DNA of 64,000 nucleotides from Tupaia tana (lineage: Eukaryota > Chordata > Mammalia > Scandentia > Tupaiidae): NCBI GenBank assembly GCA_026018925.1, contig JAKSZU010000016.1, positions 76,642,059 to 76,706,058 of the forward strand, read 5' to 3'. The notes under the pieces were generated by a model. It worked only from the letters and a program-made list of their open reading frames with translations, searched no databases and had not been told where the DNA came from. Positions 10,001-20,796 of the stretch are shown here, in pieces. Within the stretch, counting starts at the first letter, position 1, and each line of letters opens with the position of its first letter. A program made the translations under genes and the position numbers.

Positions 10001-10247
10001 GACCACCAGGTCACGTGGTGGTTAAGGTGTTGGACTTCCACATGGCCTACCATGGATCTGGTGCCTAGAAAATCACAGAGGGTGCTTGTGTGTGCATGTC
10101 CAAAGTCCTGATAGGGGAATGGAGGAGAAAGGATTGTGGTGTGGCCATCTATCCTGGGGTGGGGGGCATGATTTCTCACTTTCCCTCTCTTGTTCTTTGG
10201 TGAGGGCATGCACCCTATGGCAAAAAACCTTAAAAAAATTTAATTTC
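10001..10247 (+). mobile_element. SINE-A, old copy (second of a head-to-tail pair)
   Basis: Starts GGACCACCAGGTCACGTGGTGGTTAAGG and lacks part of box B. It has ATTTCTCACTTTCCC and CACCCTATGGCAAAAAACC. It follows the copy at 9,748-9,993 with only a few bases between, consistent with insertion into that copy's A-rich tail. Confidence 0.85.
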
Positions 10248-10629
10248 AAAATACTTCCTTTCACTTTGAAAAGTCTTCAGTAGTTTACATTTTAGGGAAA
10301 TTTCCTTAAGAAAATTGTGTTGGCACAGAGTTGACTTGTCAAATTAGACTTGTGAATCATACATCTAATCTAGCACTAAACTTAACTAATGATTAAAAAT
10401 TACAGGCAAGATGTAGGCACAAATGTTGCATCACTTTATAGAAGAGTCCAGCTCTGTCAGATTCAGCTTCCCAATTGTTCTGTGTTGGTTTTGAATCAAT
10501 TGATGAGTACCCAATGATGGATATGAATCATTGTCTGCAGAGGAAACAAGTTTGGTTTTGTGGTTCCCCAGTTTTTCCTCCATTAATTACACAAAATAGA
10601 AATGCCTAAGTGATTACTTCTGTTTTACG

Positions 10630-10660
<31 letters not shown>

Positions 10661-10777
10661 ATCTATCTATCTATCTATCCTTGGTCATAAGTATGTGACC
10701 TTAGTCCTTGGTTCCTGAAACTCCCCAAGGCAGGACATAGAAATTAACTCCAACCTTTTAGAAACCAATTTCTTACT
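10248..10777. other. Unassigned AT-rich interval with a TA/TCTA microsatellite
   Basis: No gene is seen. A compound repeat of about 19 bases of (AT)n then (ATCT)n occupies 10,629-10,679. Confidence 0.6.
10629..10679 (+). repeat. Compound (TA)n-(TCTA)n microsatellite
   Basis: TA units grade directly into about five ATCT units. Confidence 0.97.
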
Positions 10778-11034
10778 TTTTTTGTTTTGAGGTTTTTCCC
10801 TTAGGGCATGTGTGTTCACCAGAGAGAGAAAGAGACAGACAGTGAGAGGTAAAGTGAGGTATCACCCATCAGGGTTAATGACCACACTGCAATCCCTTCT
10901 CCATTCTCCTCCTGGAATCTTGGGCATGCACGCACACACACCTGCGTGGGTTTCAAGCTACTGGGTCTCGGACTCAAACCACATTAGCCACGTGGGAGTA
11001 CAGCAATGTAATCACTACGCCATCTGCTGACCCT
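10778..11034 (-). mobile_element. SINE-A, intermediate age
   Basis: Antisense SINE-A from TTTTTGTTTTGAGG to the head end CATCTGCTGACCC. On the minus strand the box B region reads GGTTTGAGTCC. Its head abuts the target site of the younger copy to the right. Confidence 0.9.
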
Positions 11035-11328
11035 TCTCCCCTTGCTTTTTTTTTTTTTTTTTGAGAGATTTTTGTTATAGGGCGCGTGCGCTCACCAGAC
11101 AGACAGAGAGAGACATAGAGACAGAAAGCGAGAAATCACCCCTCAGGGGGGATGGTCACGCCGCAATCCCTTCTCCTCCATTCTCCTCTCGGGATCTTGG
11201 GCACGCACGCACACGTGCCTGGTGTGAGTTTTAAGCCACGGGGTCTGGGACGTGAACCGTGGTCGACTACGTGGGAGTCCAGCGACATAGCCATTACGCT
11301 AACTGCTGGTTCCTCTCCCCTTGCTTTT
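11035..11328 (-). mobile_element. SINE-A, young copy with 15-bp target duplication
   Basis: Perfect direct repeats TCTCCCCTTGCTTTT at 11,035-11,049 and 11,314-11,328 flank a full-length SINE-A. The minus-strand box B is GGTTCACGTCC, a one-step (CpG) derivative of the GGTTCGCGTCC seen in other young copies. On the minus strand the duplication starts AAAAGC, as expected for an L1 endonuclease target. Confidence 0.97.
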
Positions 11329-11611
11329 AAGAACCTCATTCTGGAAGGGTCCTACCCCATACTCAAGAGGAAGGAATGCCATACAATGAGTCCAAGAATC
11401 TGGACAGACGGCCCATGCTGGATGTCTCCACACAGGCTATTAGTATCTCATGCCTATAGGAATAAAGTTTCCATGATGATCCAAAGGATGGGGTTTGGGG
11501 AACTTCTAGAGAGCAGAGCACACAGAGATTCCTGGAAGGGTGAGCACCCAGAGAGGGTATGGAAATTGTGAATTCCTTCTGACATGCTTTGCCATATGTA
11601 TCTCTTCATCT
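11329..11611. other. Unassigned unique DNA
   Basis: No gene or repeat recognised. Confidence 0.5.
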
Positions 11612-11855
11612 GGGTCCTTGTTTTTCTTTCTTTTGCTGTAGGGCATGTGCACTGGCAAGAGAGAGAGAAAGTGAGAATTACCTCTCAGAGGGGATGGCTA
11701 CACCATAATCCTTTCTCCATTCTCCTCACGGAATCTTGGGCATCTGCACATAAGTACCCAATGGGTTTTTCAAACCACTGGGTCTGGGACTTGAACCATA
11801 AAGTCAGCCATGTGGGAGTCCAGCTACCTTAACCACCATGCCACTGGATGGCCCT
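11612..11855 (-). mobile_element. SINE-A, old copy
   Basis: Antisense: CTTTTGCTGTAGGGCATGTGCACTGGC, CTCTCAGAGGGGATGGC, CCACTGGGTCTGGGACTTGAACC, ending CCACTGGATGGCCC. Confidence 0.88.
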
Positions 11856-11862
11856 GTCCATA

Positions 11863-12121
11863 TCTTTTTTTTTTTTTAAAGGTTTTTGCCATAGAGTGAG
11901 TGCACTCACCAGAAAGGGGGAGACAGTGAGAGGGAAAGTGAGAAATCACCCCCTCAGGGGGGATGGCCATGTTGCAATCCCTTCTCCATTCTCCTCTTGG
12001 GATTTTGGGCATGTACCCACACATGCCTAGCATGATCTTCAATCCACCAGGTCCGTGACTTGAATCTCAGTTAGCTATATGGGAGTCCAGTGCCTTAACC
12101 ACCATGCTACTTACTGGCCCC
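11863..12121 (-). mobile_element. SINE-A, old copy
   Basis: Antisense, with a T-run at 11,865-11,876, GGTTTTTGCCATAGAGTGAG, CCCCCTCAGGGGGGATGGCC, and the head end GCTACTTACTGGCCCC. It is directly adjacent to the copy at 11,612-11,855 in the same orientation. Confidence 0.9.
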
Positions 12122-12309
12122 TTCATCCATATCCTTTGTAATATATTTTTATATAATATCAAACTGGTAAATGTAGGTGTCCCCTAGATTATGTGAACTG
12201 CTCTAGCAAATCAATTGAAGCTAAGAAGAAGTGGGACTCATGAGAGTTCCGACTTGTAGCAGGCTGGTCAGAAACACAGGTGGAATAATCTGGGCCTTGC
12301 TGTTGGCAC

Positions 12310-12590
12310 TGAAGTTCTTTTTTTTTTTTTTTTTTTTTTTTGTGGTTGAGATTTTTGCTATAGGGCACATGTACTCACCAGAGAGACAGAGACAGAGAGA
12401 CACAGAAAGTGAGAAATCATACATAGGGTGGATGGCCACAACACAATCCCTTCCTCTCCATTCTCCTCTAGGGACTTTGGATATGCATGCACATGCACCT
12501 AGTGTGAATTTTAAGCAGCTGGGTCTGGGACTTGAACTGTGGTTGACTATGTGGGAGTCCAGCGACATAATCATTACACCATCTGCTGGC
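12310..12590 (-). mobile_element. SINE-A, fairly young
   Basis: T-run at 12,317-12,341, GATTTTTGCTATAGGGCACATG, and the head end CATCTGCTGGCC. The flanks TGAAGTT at about 12,309 and 12,598 look like a decayed target duplication. Confidence 0.9.
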
Positions 12591-13139
12591 CAGGCATTGA
12601 AGTTTTACAGGATCTGGGGAAATGCTATCTTGGAGACTGAGCCCTTAAACTGTGGGCTCCAGGTAGAGAGCTTCAGAACTAAATTAAATTGGAGGACACT
12701 CAGTGAATGTCTATAATAAAACTGAATGCTTGTTTGCTGGTAGGAAGAAATCCCCACACATTTTGGGATCACAGAAGTGATCTACATTGAGGGAGAAGAG
12801 TGGAAAAGCTTTTTTTTTTTTTCCCCCACACCTTCCCCTTCACCAGTCAGCCGACAAACTCCAGGATTTCTCCTAATAAGCAAACTGGATAGACCAGGTA
12901 TCTCCTGCTTAAAGTATTTTAGAAATAAGGACTCTGGGCTCTTTCTGTTAGAAAATACCTGTTTTCAAGGAGGTCTGCTAGAGGGCATTTATTTCTAGCT
13001 ATTCCCGGTTTGAAAAGAGAAAGTGAGTCAGTAACTCTTTCCTTCCCAGAAAAAAAGTACAAAAAAGTAATATATAGAAGGGTAGTGACTGCCAAATCCT
13101 TTATGATGATTGTTGAAATGTAATTCTCAAAATGTTAAA
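12591..13139. other. Unassigned unique DNA
   Basis: No gene or named repeat seen; includes a short T-run near 12,811. Confidence 0.5.
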
Positions 13140-13358
13140 AAGCAGGAGGTAGACAGCATGTCTCTGTGAACGGTTCCAGATAGGAAGGTCCCTGGTTCAA
13201 GTTCACAGACCTCCCTAAGTACTCTGGGCAGATATATGCTTATGCTCTGGAGCTGGTTGAAGGTTAGGGGTGGATTGCTGCATTAGGACCCTGTTGGGGG
13301 TGCTGACTCTCTTTCTCTATTTCTCTCACTAATGGAAGAAATAAATAAACTTAAAAAA
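13140..13358 (+). mobile_element. SINE-B copy
   Basis: A second, distinct tRNA-like SINE. It shows CCTGGTTCAAGTTCACAGACCTCCC, GGAGCTGGTTGAAGG, GGACCCTGTTGGGGGTGCTG and a TTTCTCTCACTAATGG end with (AAATA) tail. Confidence 0.8.
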
Positions 13359-13849
13359 GATTAAAAACATAATTCTCATATAACTGTATGATAAATGCAT
13401 CATAAACCTGTGTCAGAATTTTATTTAATTTATTAGGATACAGCAGAATGAAAACTAGTTCAAAAGAGGATACAAGAAACTGGAGGAATTAGGGGTTGTG
13501 TTTGGGACTCATTAAGTTTGCAATGTCCATGATGGAGTGGAACAGAGAGGTCAAGCAGTCAGCTGGATATGCAAGTCTGAAAGTTAGAGAAGAATGAGCT
13601 AGAGCCATAAATTAATGAGTCAGCAGCATTTAGATGCATTCAAATTCCTGGAAATGGATGAGATTGGCTAGGAAGTTGGTTAAATTAGTTGTGGTATCTT
13701 TATGCCATTACCCCTCTAAAATGGATTAAATAGAAATGAAAAAATGTTTATGATTTATTATGGAGTAAAAAAAAACATGGGTCAAAGAACATGATACATG
13801 ATATAATTCTAGTTAACAACCAAAAAGTTCAGGTATAAATAATAAAATT
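13359..13849. other. Unassigned, probably old-repeat-derived DNA
   Basis: No gene. The stretch GTCAGCTGGATATGCAAGTCTG near 13,559 looks like an old mammalian interspersed repeat, but I cannot assign it. Confidence 0.4.
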
Positions 13850-14339
13850 GGGTCTTGAGCCCAGTCTGGGGAGGCCTTTAGGGCGAGTCTGTGTTTGGGG
13901 TCTAGGAGCCACTTGGAACTTTTGTACTCCATCGCCCTCTGTCTCAGCAGCCTGGACTGGCCCTGCCTGCTTGCCCAATGGGTGCTTTGCACAGTGTGCA
14001 ACTAGATCATCTTCACCAAGTTATATCTCCTTAGCTTGCTACTACCTCATCAAGAACTGAATGTTTGGTAGAGGAGCCAAGCACGTGAAGTTACCCATAA
14101 CTTCTTTGACCTGGGAGACACAGCCCTTTAATAGGAACACACCTGGGAACTAAGGGTGAACTTTCCTCCACCAGTACAACAGAATCTATTCCAATAAATA
14201 GATTAAAGTGAATACTATATCAGGTGACAGCACTGATCTTGAAGAAACATGATAAAACAAGGTGGTAGTTCTTTGACAGGTGAAGGTAGTAGCCCCTCGC
14301 CAATAGTTGATAGCACCGAGAAATACACAGAAATATTAG

Positions 14340-15197
14340 AAAAAGAATTCTAAATATTCATAGTGACAAAACTCAATGAGATGCAAAAGGAAACAGATCA
14401 TCAGTTCCAGGAAATGAGAAAAGCATTTCAGGATGTGAAAAAGGAATTTCTAAAGAAATAGACACCCTAAAAAAGAATCAAACAGAACTTCTGGAAATGA
14501 AGAATACAATACAATAAATTAAAATCTCCCTAGAAAGCATTAACAGCAAATTGGACTATGCAGAAGAAAGAATTTCTGACCCTAAAGACAGTCTCCAGCA
14601 TAGACCAAATCACCAAAAAGAAAGAAAAAAAAAACAAAAAACAAAAAAAGTGAGGTCAACATGCTGGGAATTCTAGACACCATAAAACGTCCAACTATCC
14701 ATATAATGGCTATTCCAGAAGGTGGAGAATCTGCTAATTTCATGGAAAACCTTGCTCATGAAATATTATCTGAAAATTTTCCAATATAGAGAAACATGGA
14801 GAAATTCAGACCCAAGAAATAATAAGGCCCCAAATAGAATCAACACAAAAAGATCCTCTCCTGGCACATCATAGCCAGATTGGTAAAAATTAAAGACAAA
14901 GACAATATTCTAAAAATGGCAAGGGAGAAAGGTCAACTTACTTATAAAGGCAATCCTATTAGGCTAACGTCAGACCTCTCAACTGAAACAATGCAGGCAA
15001 GAAGGAAATGGGAAGATGTGTTCAAAGCATTAAAAGAAAAACCTGTTTCAATCAAGAACGCTATATCCAGCAAGATTGACCTTCAAATGGAAAGAGCAAA
15101 TAAAAGTATTCTCAGATAAACAAAAACTGACAGAATTCGCCAATAATAGATCAGCTCTATAGGAAGTACTGAGGGGAGTTTTGTGTCAGCATAACTA
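14340..15197 (+). pseudogene. L1 ORF1 pseudogene
   Basis: Recognisable pieces are the coiled coil (TKLNEMQK-like), the KRPTIHIMAIPEGGE-like RNA-recognition strand and an open C-terminal piece at 14,880-15,119. Many stops and frameshifts. It ends TGTCAGCATAAC-TAA at about 15,195, again showing the ancestral ORF1 stop. Confidence 0.85.
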
Positions 15198-15239
15198 AAG
15201 AGAGACCAACAGAAATAGGAGAATAAAAACCAACTGAGA

Positions 15240-18050
15240 AAATGGCAAGGATAAATCCACAAATATCAATAATAACATCGAATGTTAATGGATTAAATTC
15301 TCCCATTAAAAGACACAGACTGGCTGAATAGTTACAAAAGCAGACGCCATCTATATGCTGCTTACAAGAAACACACCTCACTGATAAGGGAATTCATAGA
15401 CTGAAAGTGAAGGACTGGAAGAAGATATATAACTTACCAAGATAGAACTAGGAAGAAATAGAAAGTCTGACTAGACCCATAATAAGCAAGGAGATTGAAT
15501 CAGCAATAGATACACTCCCAAGAAGGAAGAGCCCAGGTCCTGATGGCTTTACTTCTGAATTCTACAAAACTTTTAAAGAAGAACTAACTCCAATTCTCCT
15601 TAAACTATTTCTAAAAACTCAAAAGGAAAGAACCCTCTCAAATTCATTCTATGAAGCCTTCATCATCTTAATTCCAAACCAGACAAGGACATGACATAAA
15701 AACAAAGTTTCAGGCCCATGTCTCTGATGAATATAGATGCAAAAATTCTCAACAAGATACTAACAAATCATATTAAACAACGTATTAAAAAGATTATACA
15801 CCATGACCAAGTAGGATTTATTGCAGGGATGTGAGGATGGTTCAACATGTGCAAAACAATAAATGTAATACATCACATTAACAAAATGAAAGATGAAACC
15901 ATATAATTGTATCAATCAATGCAGAAAAAGCATCACTTTGATAAAATACAGATCTGATGTATTTGATAAAATACACATCTGATGTATTTGATAAAATACA
16001 CATCTCTTCATGATTAAGACTCAGCAAAATTGGCATAGAAGGGACACTCCTCAACACAATAAGAGCCATCTATATTACAAGATTTGCCACCCACAGCTAA
16101 CATCATGAAAGGGAAAAGCAGAAAGCCTTTCCACTAAAAACTGGAACAAAACAAGTCTGCCAATTTTCTCCACTCCTTTTTAACATAGTGGAAATTCTAG
16201 CCAATGTGATAAGACAAGAGAGTCAAATAGAAGGCATCAAATAGGAAAAGAAGAAATGAAATTACCTCTATTTGCAGATGATATGATGCTATACATAGAA
16301 AATCCAAAAGAACCCACAAAAAACTCCCGGAAGTGATCATGAATATAGTAAAGTGACTGGATACAAAATTAACATACAAAAATCTATAGCATTTTTATAC
16401 ATCAACAATGGACAAACTGAGACAGAATTGAAGAAAGCAATTCCATTTACAATAGCCACAAACTAATAAGATATCTAGGAATTAACCTTACCAAAGATGT
16501 CAAAGATCTCTATATGGAAAACTATGAAACACTAGAAAAAGACATGAAAAATTATACAAAAATGTGGAAAAACAACCCATGTTCCTGGATTGGAAGAATT
16601 AATACAACCAAGATGACAATTCTACCTAAATTAATCTACAAATTCAATGCAGTCCCAATCAAACAACCAAAGATATTCCTCTCAGAAATAGTAAAAACAA
16701 TCATAAAATTTGTTTGGAAGCTTTAAAGGCCCTGTGTTGCCAAAGCAATACTATGCAAGGGGAATAAAGTAGGAGGCATCTCATTTACTGACTTCAAAAC
16801 AGATTACAAAGTCATGATAATTAAAACAGACTGGAATTGGCACAAAAACAGGTAAATCAACAAAGCAGGATTGAGAACCCTCAAATAAACCCTAAAACAT
16901 ACAGTCAACTGATCCTTGACAAAAGGTACAAAAAAATACAGTGGGAAAAAGAAAATATCTTTAGCAAATGATGCTAGGAGAACTGGATATTCAACTGCAG
17001 AATGAAATTAAATCCTTATCTCTCACCACTAACTAAATTAACTCAAAATGGATTAAGAATCTAAACATAAAATCTCAAGCTATAAAAATACTGGTGGAAA
17101 ATACAGAAAAAACTCTTGGAGACCTTGGAGTAGGCAAAGACTTCTTAAAGAAGACCTCTAAAGTACAGGCAATAGTCCCCAAAATAGACAAATGGGACTA
17201 TATTAGGCTGAGAAGCTTCTGCACAGTCAAAACAAACCAACAAACAAACAAAAAAACAAAAACCAAAAACCAATAAGTAGAGTGAGAAGACAACTCTCAG
17301 AGTGGTAGAATATATTTGTAAATTATACGTCAGATACAGGACTAATAACCAGAATGCACAGGAAACTCCAGCAGCTTACCCACACAAACACACAAACACA
17401 ATTTAATTAAAAGATAGGAAAATGAGCTGAACAGCCAATTCTCTGAAGAAGACATACGAATGGCCCAAAAGCATATGAAAACATGCTTGGTCTCTCTTAT
17501 TATAAGGGAAATACAAATCAAAACCACAATGAGATACCACTTAACCCCAGTCACAATGGCTCAAATCAAGAAAATAAGTAATGATCAGTGCTGATGAGAC
17601 TGGTGAAAAAGGAGCTCTCCTACACTGTTGGTGGGAATGTAAATTAGCACAGCCACTTTGGAGAATGATATGGTGAGTCCTTAGAAATCTACACATAGAA
17701 CTACCATATGATCCAGTAAGTCCACTTTTAAGTATTTACCCAAAGAATAGAAAAATCCACAGTCCGAAAAGTATTTGCACATCCATGTTTATTGCAATCC
17801 TATTAATAATTGCTAGGACATGGAATCAACCCAAATGTCTAAAAATAGATGATTGGATTGAAAAAATGTGTCATAGGTACTCTATAGAATACTACTCAGT
17901 CATAAAAAACAATGAAACCCTGACATTTGATACAAAGTGGATGAATGTGGAAGACTTAATGCTAAATGAAGCAAATCAGACTATGAAAGACAGACTTTGT
18001 ATGTCCCCACTCAATATATACCGATTATCTGCACTCTATGGCGGAAACTG
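15240..18050 (+). pseudogene. L1 ORF2 pseudogene, endonuclease mostly deleted
   Basis: It starts with a degraded MARINPQISIITSNVNGLN-like segment, runs to the QETHL region, then joins directly at about 15,430 to the sequence before the RT domain. The RT keeps FADDMML (16,275-16,295 region), with many stops. The C-terminal part has the cysteine corresponding to the first zinc-knuckle Cys that the young L1 has lost. Confidence 0.85.
15938..16012 (+). repeat. 25-bp tandem triplication inside old L1 RT
   Basis: The unit TTGATAAAATACACATCTGATGTAT begins at 15,938, 15,963 and 15,988; the third copy is partial. It lies at the AFDKIQ motif and would add residues out of frame. The young L1 has one copy there. 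Confidence 0.93.
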
Positions 18051-18450
18051 AAAGTTTGGAAGGTATAGTAGCAGGGAGGGCCACAGTAGATACTAGAGAT
18101 AGTAAGGATAGGGGTAACACGGGAGTGGATAATGGAGGGAAAGAGGGGAACAGGGGAAGAAAAAGAAAAAAAGGACATTTAATTGACAAAAAAGTGAAAA
18201 GCTTTTTGCTGCTGCTGATGTGTATTGTAATGTCTTTGTCTTGACTGATATGTGAGATAATTGTGCTGGAAAAAAATGTTATGTAGTGTAAAGATAAATG
18301 TGACTAAATGTATAAAAAATAAAGTCTGGCAAAATATTTACTTATTTATTAGCATTAATATTCTGAGAATTCTTTCTCAATCTTCAGGGAATTAACAAAA
18401 TCAACAATAGTGCTTATAACCCTATGCACTCAATTTATGCATTGATTTAG

Positions 18451-19685
18451 AAGGTACTAGGAACTCAAGCAGTTTACCTCCTGCCTCCCCCCGCCCCAAA
18501 ATGATTAATCCAATTAAAAGATGGGCAAACAAGCTGAACAGATATCTTTTTAAATTTTTTTGGAAAGGTTTTTATTATAGGATGTGTGTGCTTGCCAGAA
18601 AGACAGAGAGAGACAGAAAGACAGACGGTGAGAAATCACCCTCCAGGGTGAATGGCCATGCTGCAATCCCTTCTCCATTCTCCTCTCGGGATATTGGGCA
18701 CACATGCACATGCGCCTGGCATGAGTTTAAGCCACTGGGTCCAGAACTTGAACCCCGGTCGACTACACGGGAATCCAGCAACACAGCCATTACACCAGCT
18801 GCTGGTCCCTGAACAGACATCTTTCTAAAGAAGACATATGGACAGCCAAAAGGCATATGAAAAAAATGCTCAACATCCCTTAGCATATGGGAGATGCAAA
18901 TCAAAACCACAATGAGATACTACCTAACCCCAGTCAGAATGGCTAAGATTAAAAAAATAAAATAAAATGATGAGTCTGGCAAAGCTGAAGTGAAAGGGAA
19001 CTCTCCTACACTGTTGGTAGGAATGTAAATTAGTACAGCCACTGTGGAGGTTCCTCAAAGAACTACCATATGATCCAGCAATTCCACTCCTGGGTATCTT
19101 CCAAAGGATAGGAAAATGTTCAGTTGGGAAAGTGCTTGCACATCCATGTTTATTGTGGCATTATTCACGGTTGCTAAGACATGGAACCAACCCAAATGTA
19201 CACAAACAGATGAGTGGATTGAAAAAGTGTGGCACATATACACTATGGAATACTACTCAGTCATAAAAAAAAACAACAAGACCCTGGAATTTGATAGAAA
19301 GTGGACAAATATTCAAGACTTACTGCTGAATGAAGCAAGCAGACTATGAAAGAGAGACAATGTGTGTCCTCACTTACTATATTCCGAATTTCCACACTCT
19401 GTGGTGGAAACTGAAAGACTGGAGGATATAGACACATGGAGAACATTGCGGATACTGAGACAGTGTGGGAGGCGGGTGGGAGGTGGGAAAGGCTAGGAGG
19501 AAGATAATCAAGGAGGAAAATAGAGAGACAAGACATTTAAAGAAGAAATGGAGGATTGTCTGTTGATGTGTATGCTAATATCTTTAACTGGACTGCTATA
19601 TAGTGTATTCATGCTGGGAAAATTCATTTTACAAGTTGTGGTGATGAATAGTGACTAAATGTATAAAATAAAAATAAATGAGAGA
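18451..19685 (+). mobile_element. L1 3' end, 5' truncated, split by a SINE-A
   Basis: Homology to the end of ORF2 and 3' UTR starts at AGGAACTCAAGCAG and continues through GATGGGCAAACAAGCTGAACAG. It is interrupted by the SINE-A at 18,550-18,808, then resumes with GACATCTTTCTAAAGAAGACATATGG. It ends with GTGACTAAATGTATAAAATAAAAATAAATG. Confidence 0.9.
18535..18823 (-). mobile_element. SINE-A inserted in an L1 3' end, with target duplication
   Basis: Flanked by CTGAACAGATATCTTT (from 18,534) and CTGAACAGACATCTTT (from 18,808), which differ by one base. The L1 reading resumes exactly after the second copy. Head end CAGCTGCTGGTCCC. Confidence 0.93.
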
Positions 19686-19689
19686 GTAC

Positions 19690-20040
19690 CATTTAGAAAA
19701 TTTTTGTTTTGTATGTAGTTTCATTTTATTTTTTATTTCAATTTTTTATACATTCCATCACGTTACTTAGATTGCAAATTGAATATACCACATGTGTATG
19801 TTCCTCATCAATCCAGTTAACAATACTATAAAGTTATCTTCAATAGATAATAACCCATTTCTGTGTTCCATAAATTACTTGCTTCTATTTTTCTCCTTAA
19901 TGTCCTTCCTCAGACTCTACTCCTTCACTCACCCTCTTCCCACACTGTATCTAGTATTCACAACCATTTACTATGTTTCTATAGTCATTCAGTTTTGGCC
20001 ATAGAGTGTGGACACATAGAATGTTTGTTTTTTAAATTTC
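19690..20040 (-). mobile_element. L1 3' UTR, antisense, severely 5' truncated
   Basis: Reversed, it matches 1,880-2,165: TATAGAAACATAGTAAATGGTTG, the TTATTATCTATTGAAGATAA string and GTTAACTGGATTGATGAGG. It lies tail-to-tail with the plus-strand L1 end at 18,451-19,685. Confidence 0.88.
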
Positions 20041-20094
20041 TCAAGTACAAGGATATCCTAGTGAGATAGGAGAGGGGGGATTAAAAATAAAATA

Positions 20095-20560
20095 GGCCCA
20101 GCCTCTGTGGATCTTGGACTGTGGAGCTAGAAACTACAAGTTGACCTTGGTTTTGTTCTAGTCTAATCAGCAAGAAATAGGAGGACATCCAGACTTAGCC
20201 AAATTATAGGAGTTCTTTATTAATAGGCTGGTGGACTGTGGGACGACTAGTCTCTCAAAAATCCCACAGTCCAGAGTGATAGGGGGGTGCTTATAAAGGC
20301 AAGGATACAGTCAATTCTGGGTTGACATGGTGATTACAGTAGAAAATGAGGAGGGGGTGGAGAGGAAAGGGAGTGGGGTTCCCATGAGAAAACAGTTACA
20401 GAAGCCAACCAAGCAGGTTAATAATTGCTAAGGGCACTCTCCAGACCTTTGTTTAATGGTCCCCATGCTATGGCAGGGGTCTAGTGATTGTTAGTTACAT
20501 TGCTAAGGAATGTCTAAACAAAAAGGTTTCGGGCTAGTTAGCAAATACAGTATGACTATT
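20095..20560 (-). mobile_element. Solitary LTR-like element (endogenous retrovirus, class I-like)
   Basis: Read on the minus strand there is a C-rich U3 (CCCCACTCCCTTTCCTCTCC), a TATA-like CTTTATAAG at about 20,298-20,290, then a perfect 12-bp hairpin (20,273-20,262 with 20,243-20,232). An AATAAA signal follows at about 20,223-20,218. TATA, R-region hairpin and poly(A) signal in this order and spacing are typical of a retroviral LTR. No internal genes are next to it, and the exact ends and family are not assigned. Confidence 0.55.
20232..20273 (-). promoter_or_regulatory. 12-bp stem hairpin in the LTR-like R region
   Basis: TGGACTGTGGGA at 20,232-20,243 pairs perfectly with TCCCACAGTCCA at 20,262-20,273 around an 18-nt loop. 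On the minus strand it sits between the TATA-like box and AATAAA. Confidence 0.75.
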
Positions 20561-20639
20561 AATCACTTGACTTACTCTGGGCAAAAGGGGGAAACGAGTA
20601 TAACATAAAGTTCAAAGATGGAGGTGCTTCTGCTTCATC

Positions 20640-20796
20640 TTGAATCTCTGGTCCAGTCAGGCTGATGTGTGTACCCAAGATCCTGGCAGACTGGAGGACT
20701 GGAGGACCAGCTGCAGAATGGCTGAGCCGTGTGGGGGTGCTTCTTCCTCTCTCTCTCATGTACACACCCACACTCAATCATTAATAAAAACAATAA
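20640..20796 (+). mobile_element. SINE-B 3' fragment
   Basis: GTGTGTACCCAAGATCCTGG, GGAGGACCAGCTGCAG and a CTCTCTCTCATG end with an A/T-rich tail. The head is missing or beyond recognition. Confidence 0.55.

Larger units (their letters stand above)
13850..18345 (+). mobile_element. Old L1 with internal deletion of the endonuclease region
   Basis: Probable 5' UTR (13,850-14,330), decayed ORF1 (about 14,340-15,195) and the ORF2 start (15,240-15,430). The sequence then jumps from the counterpart of about 55,100 to that of about 56,215 in the young L1, losing roughly 1.1 kb of endonuclease and linker. RT, the C-terminal region and a 3' UTR ending GACTAAATGTATAAAAAATAAA follow. Confidence 0.88.

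Noticed and set aside
11152-11571. 139-codon frame
   Set aside because: Its first half is the antisense of a young SINE-A; the remainder has no motif.
18451-20040. Twin-priming (5' inverted) L1 insertion
   Set aside because: Both facing parts are 3' UTR ends of different L1 subtypes, whereas twin priming joins an inverted 5' piece to one 3' end.
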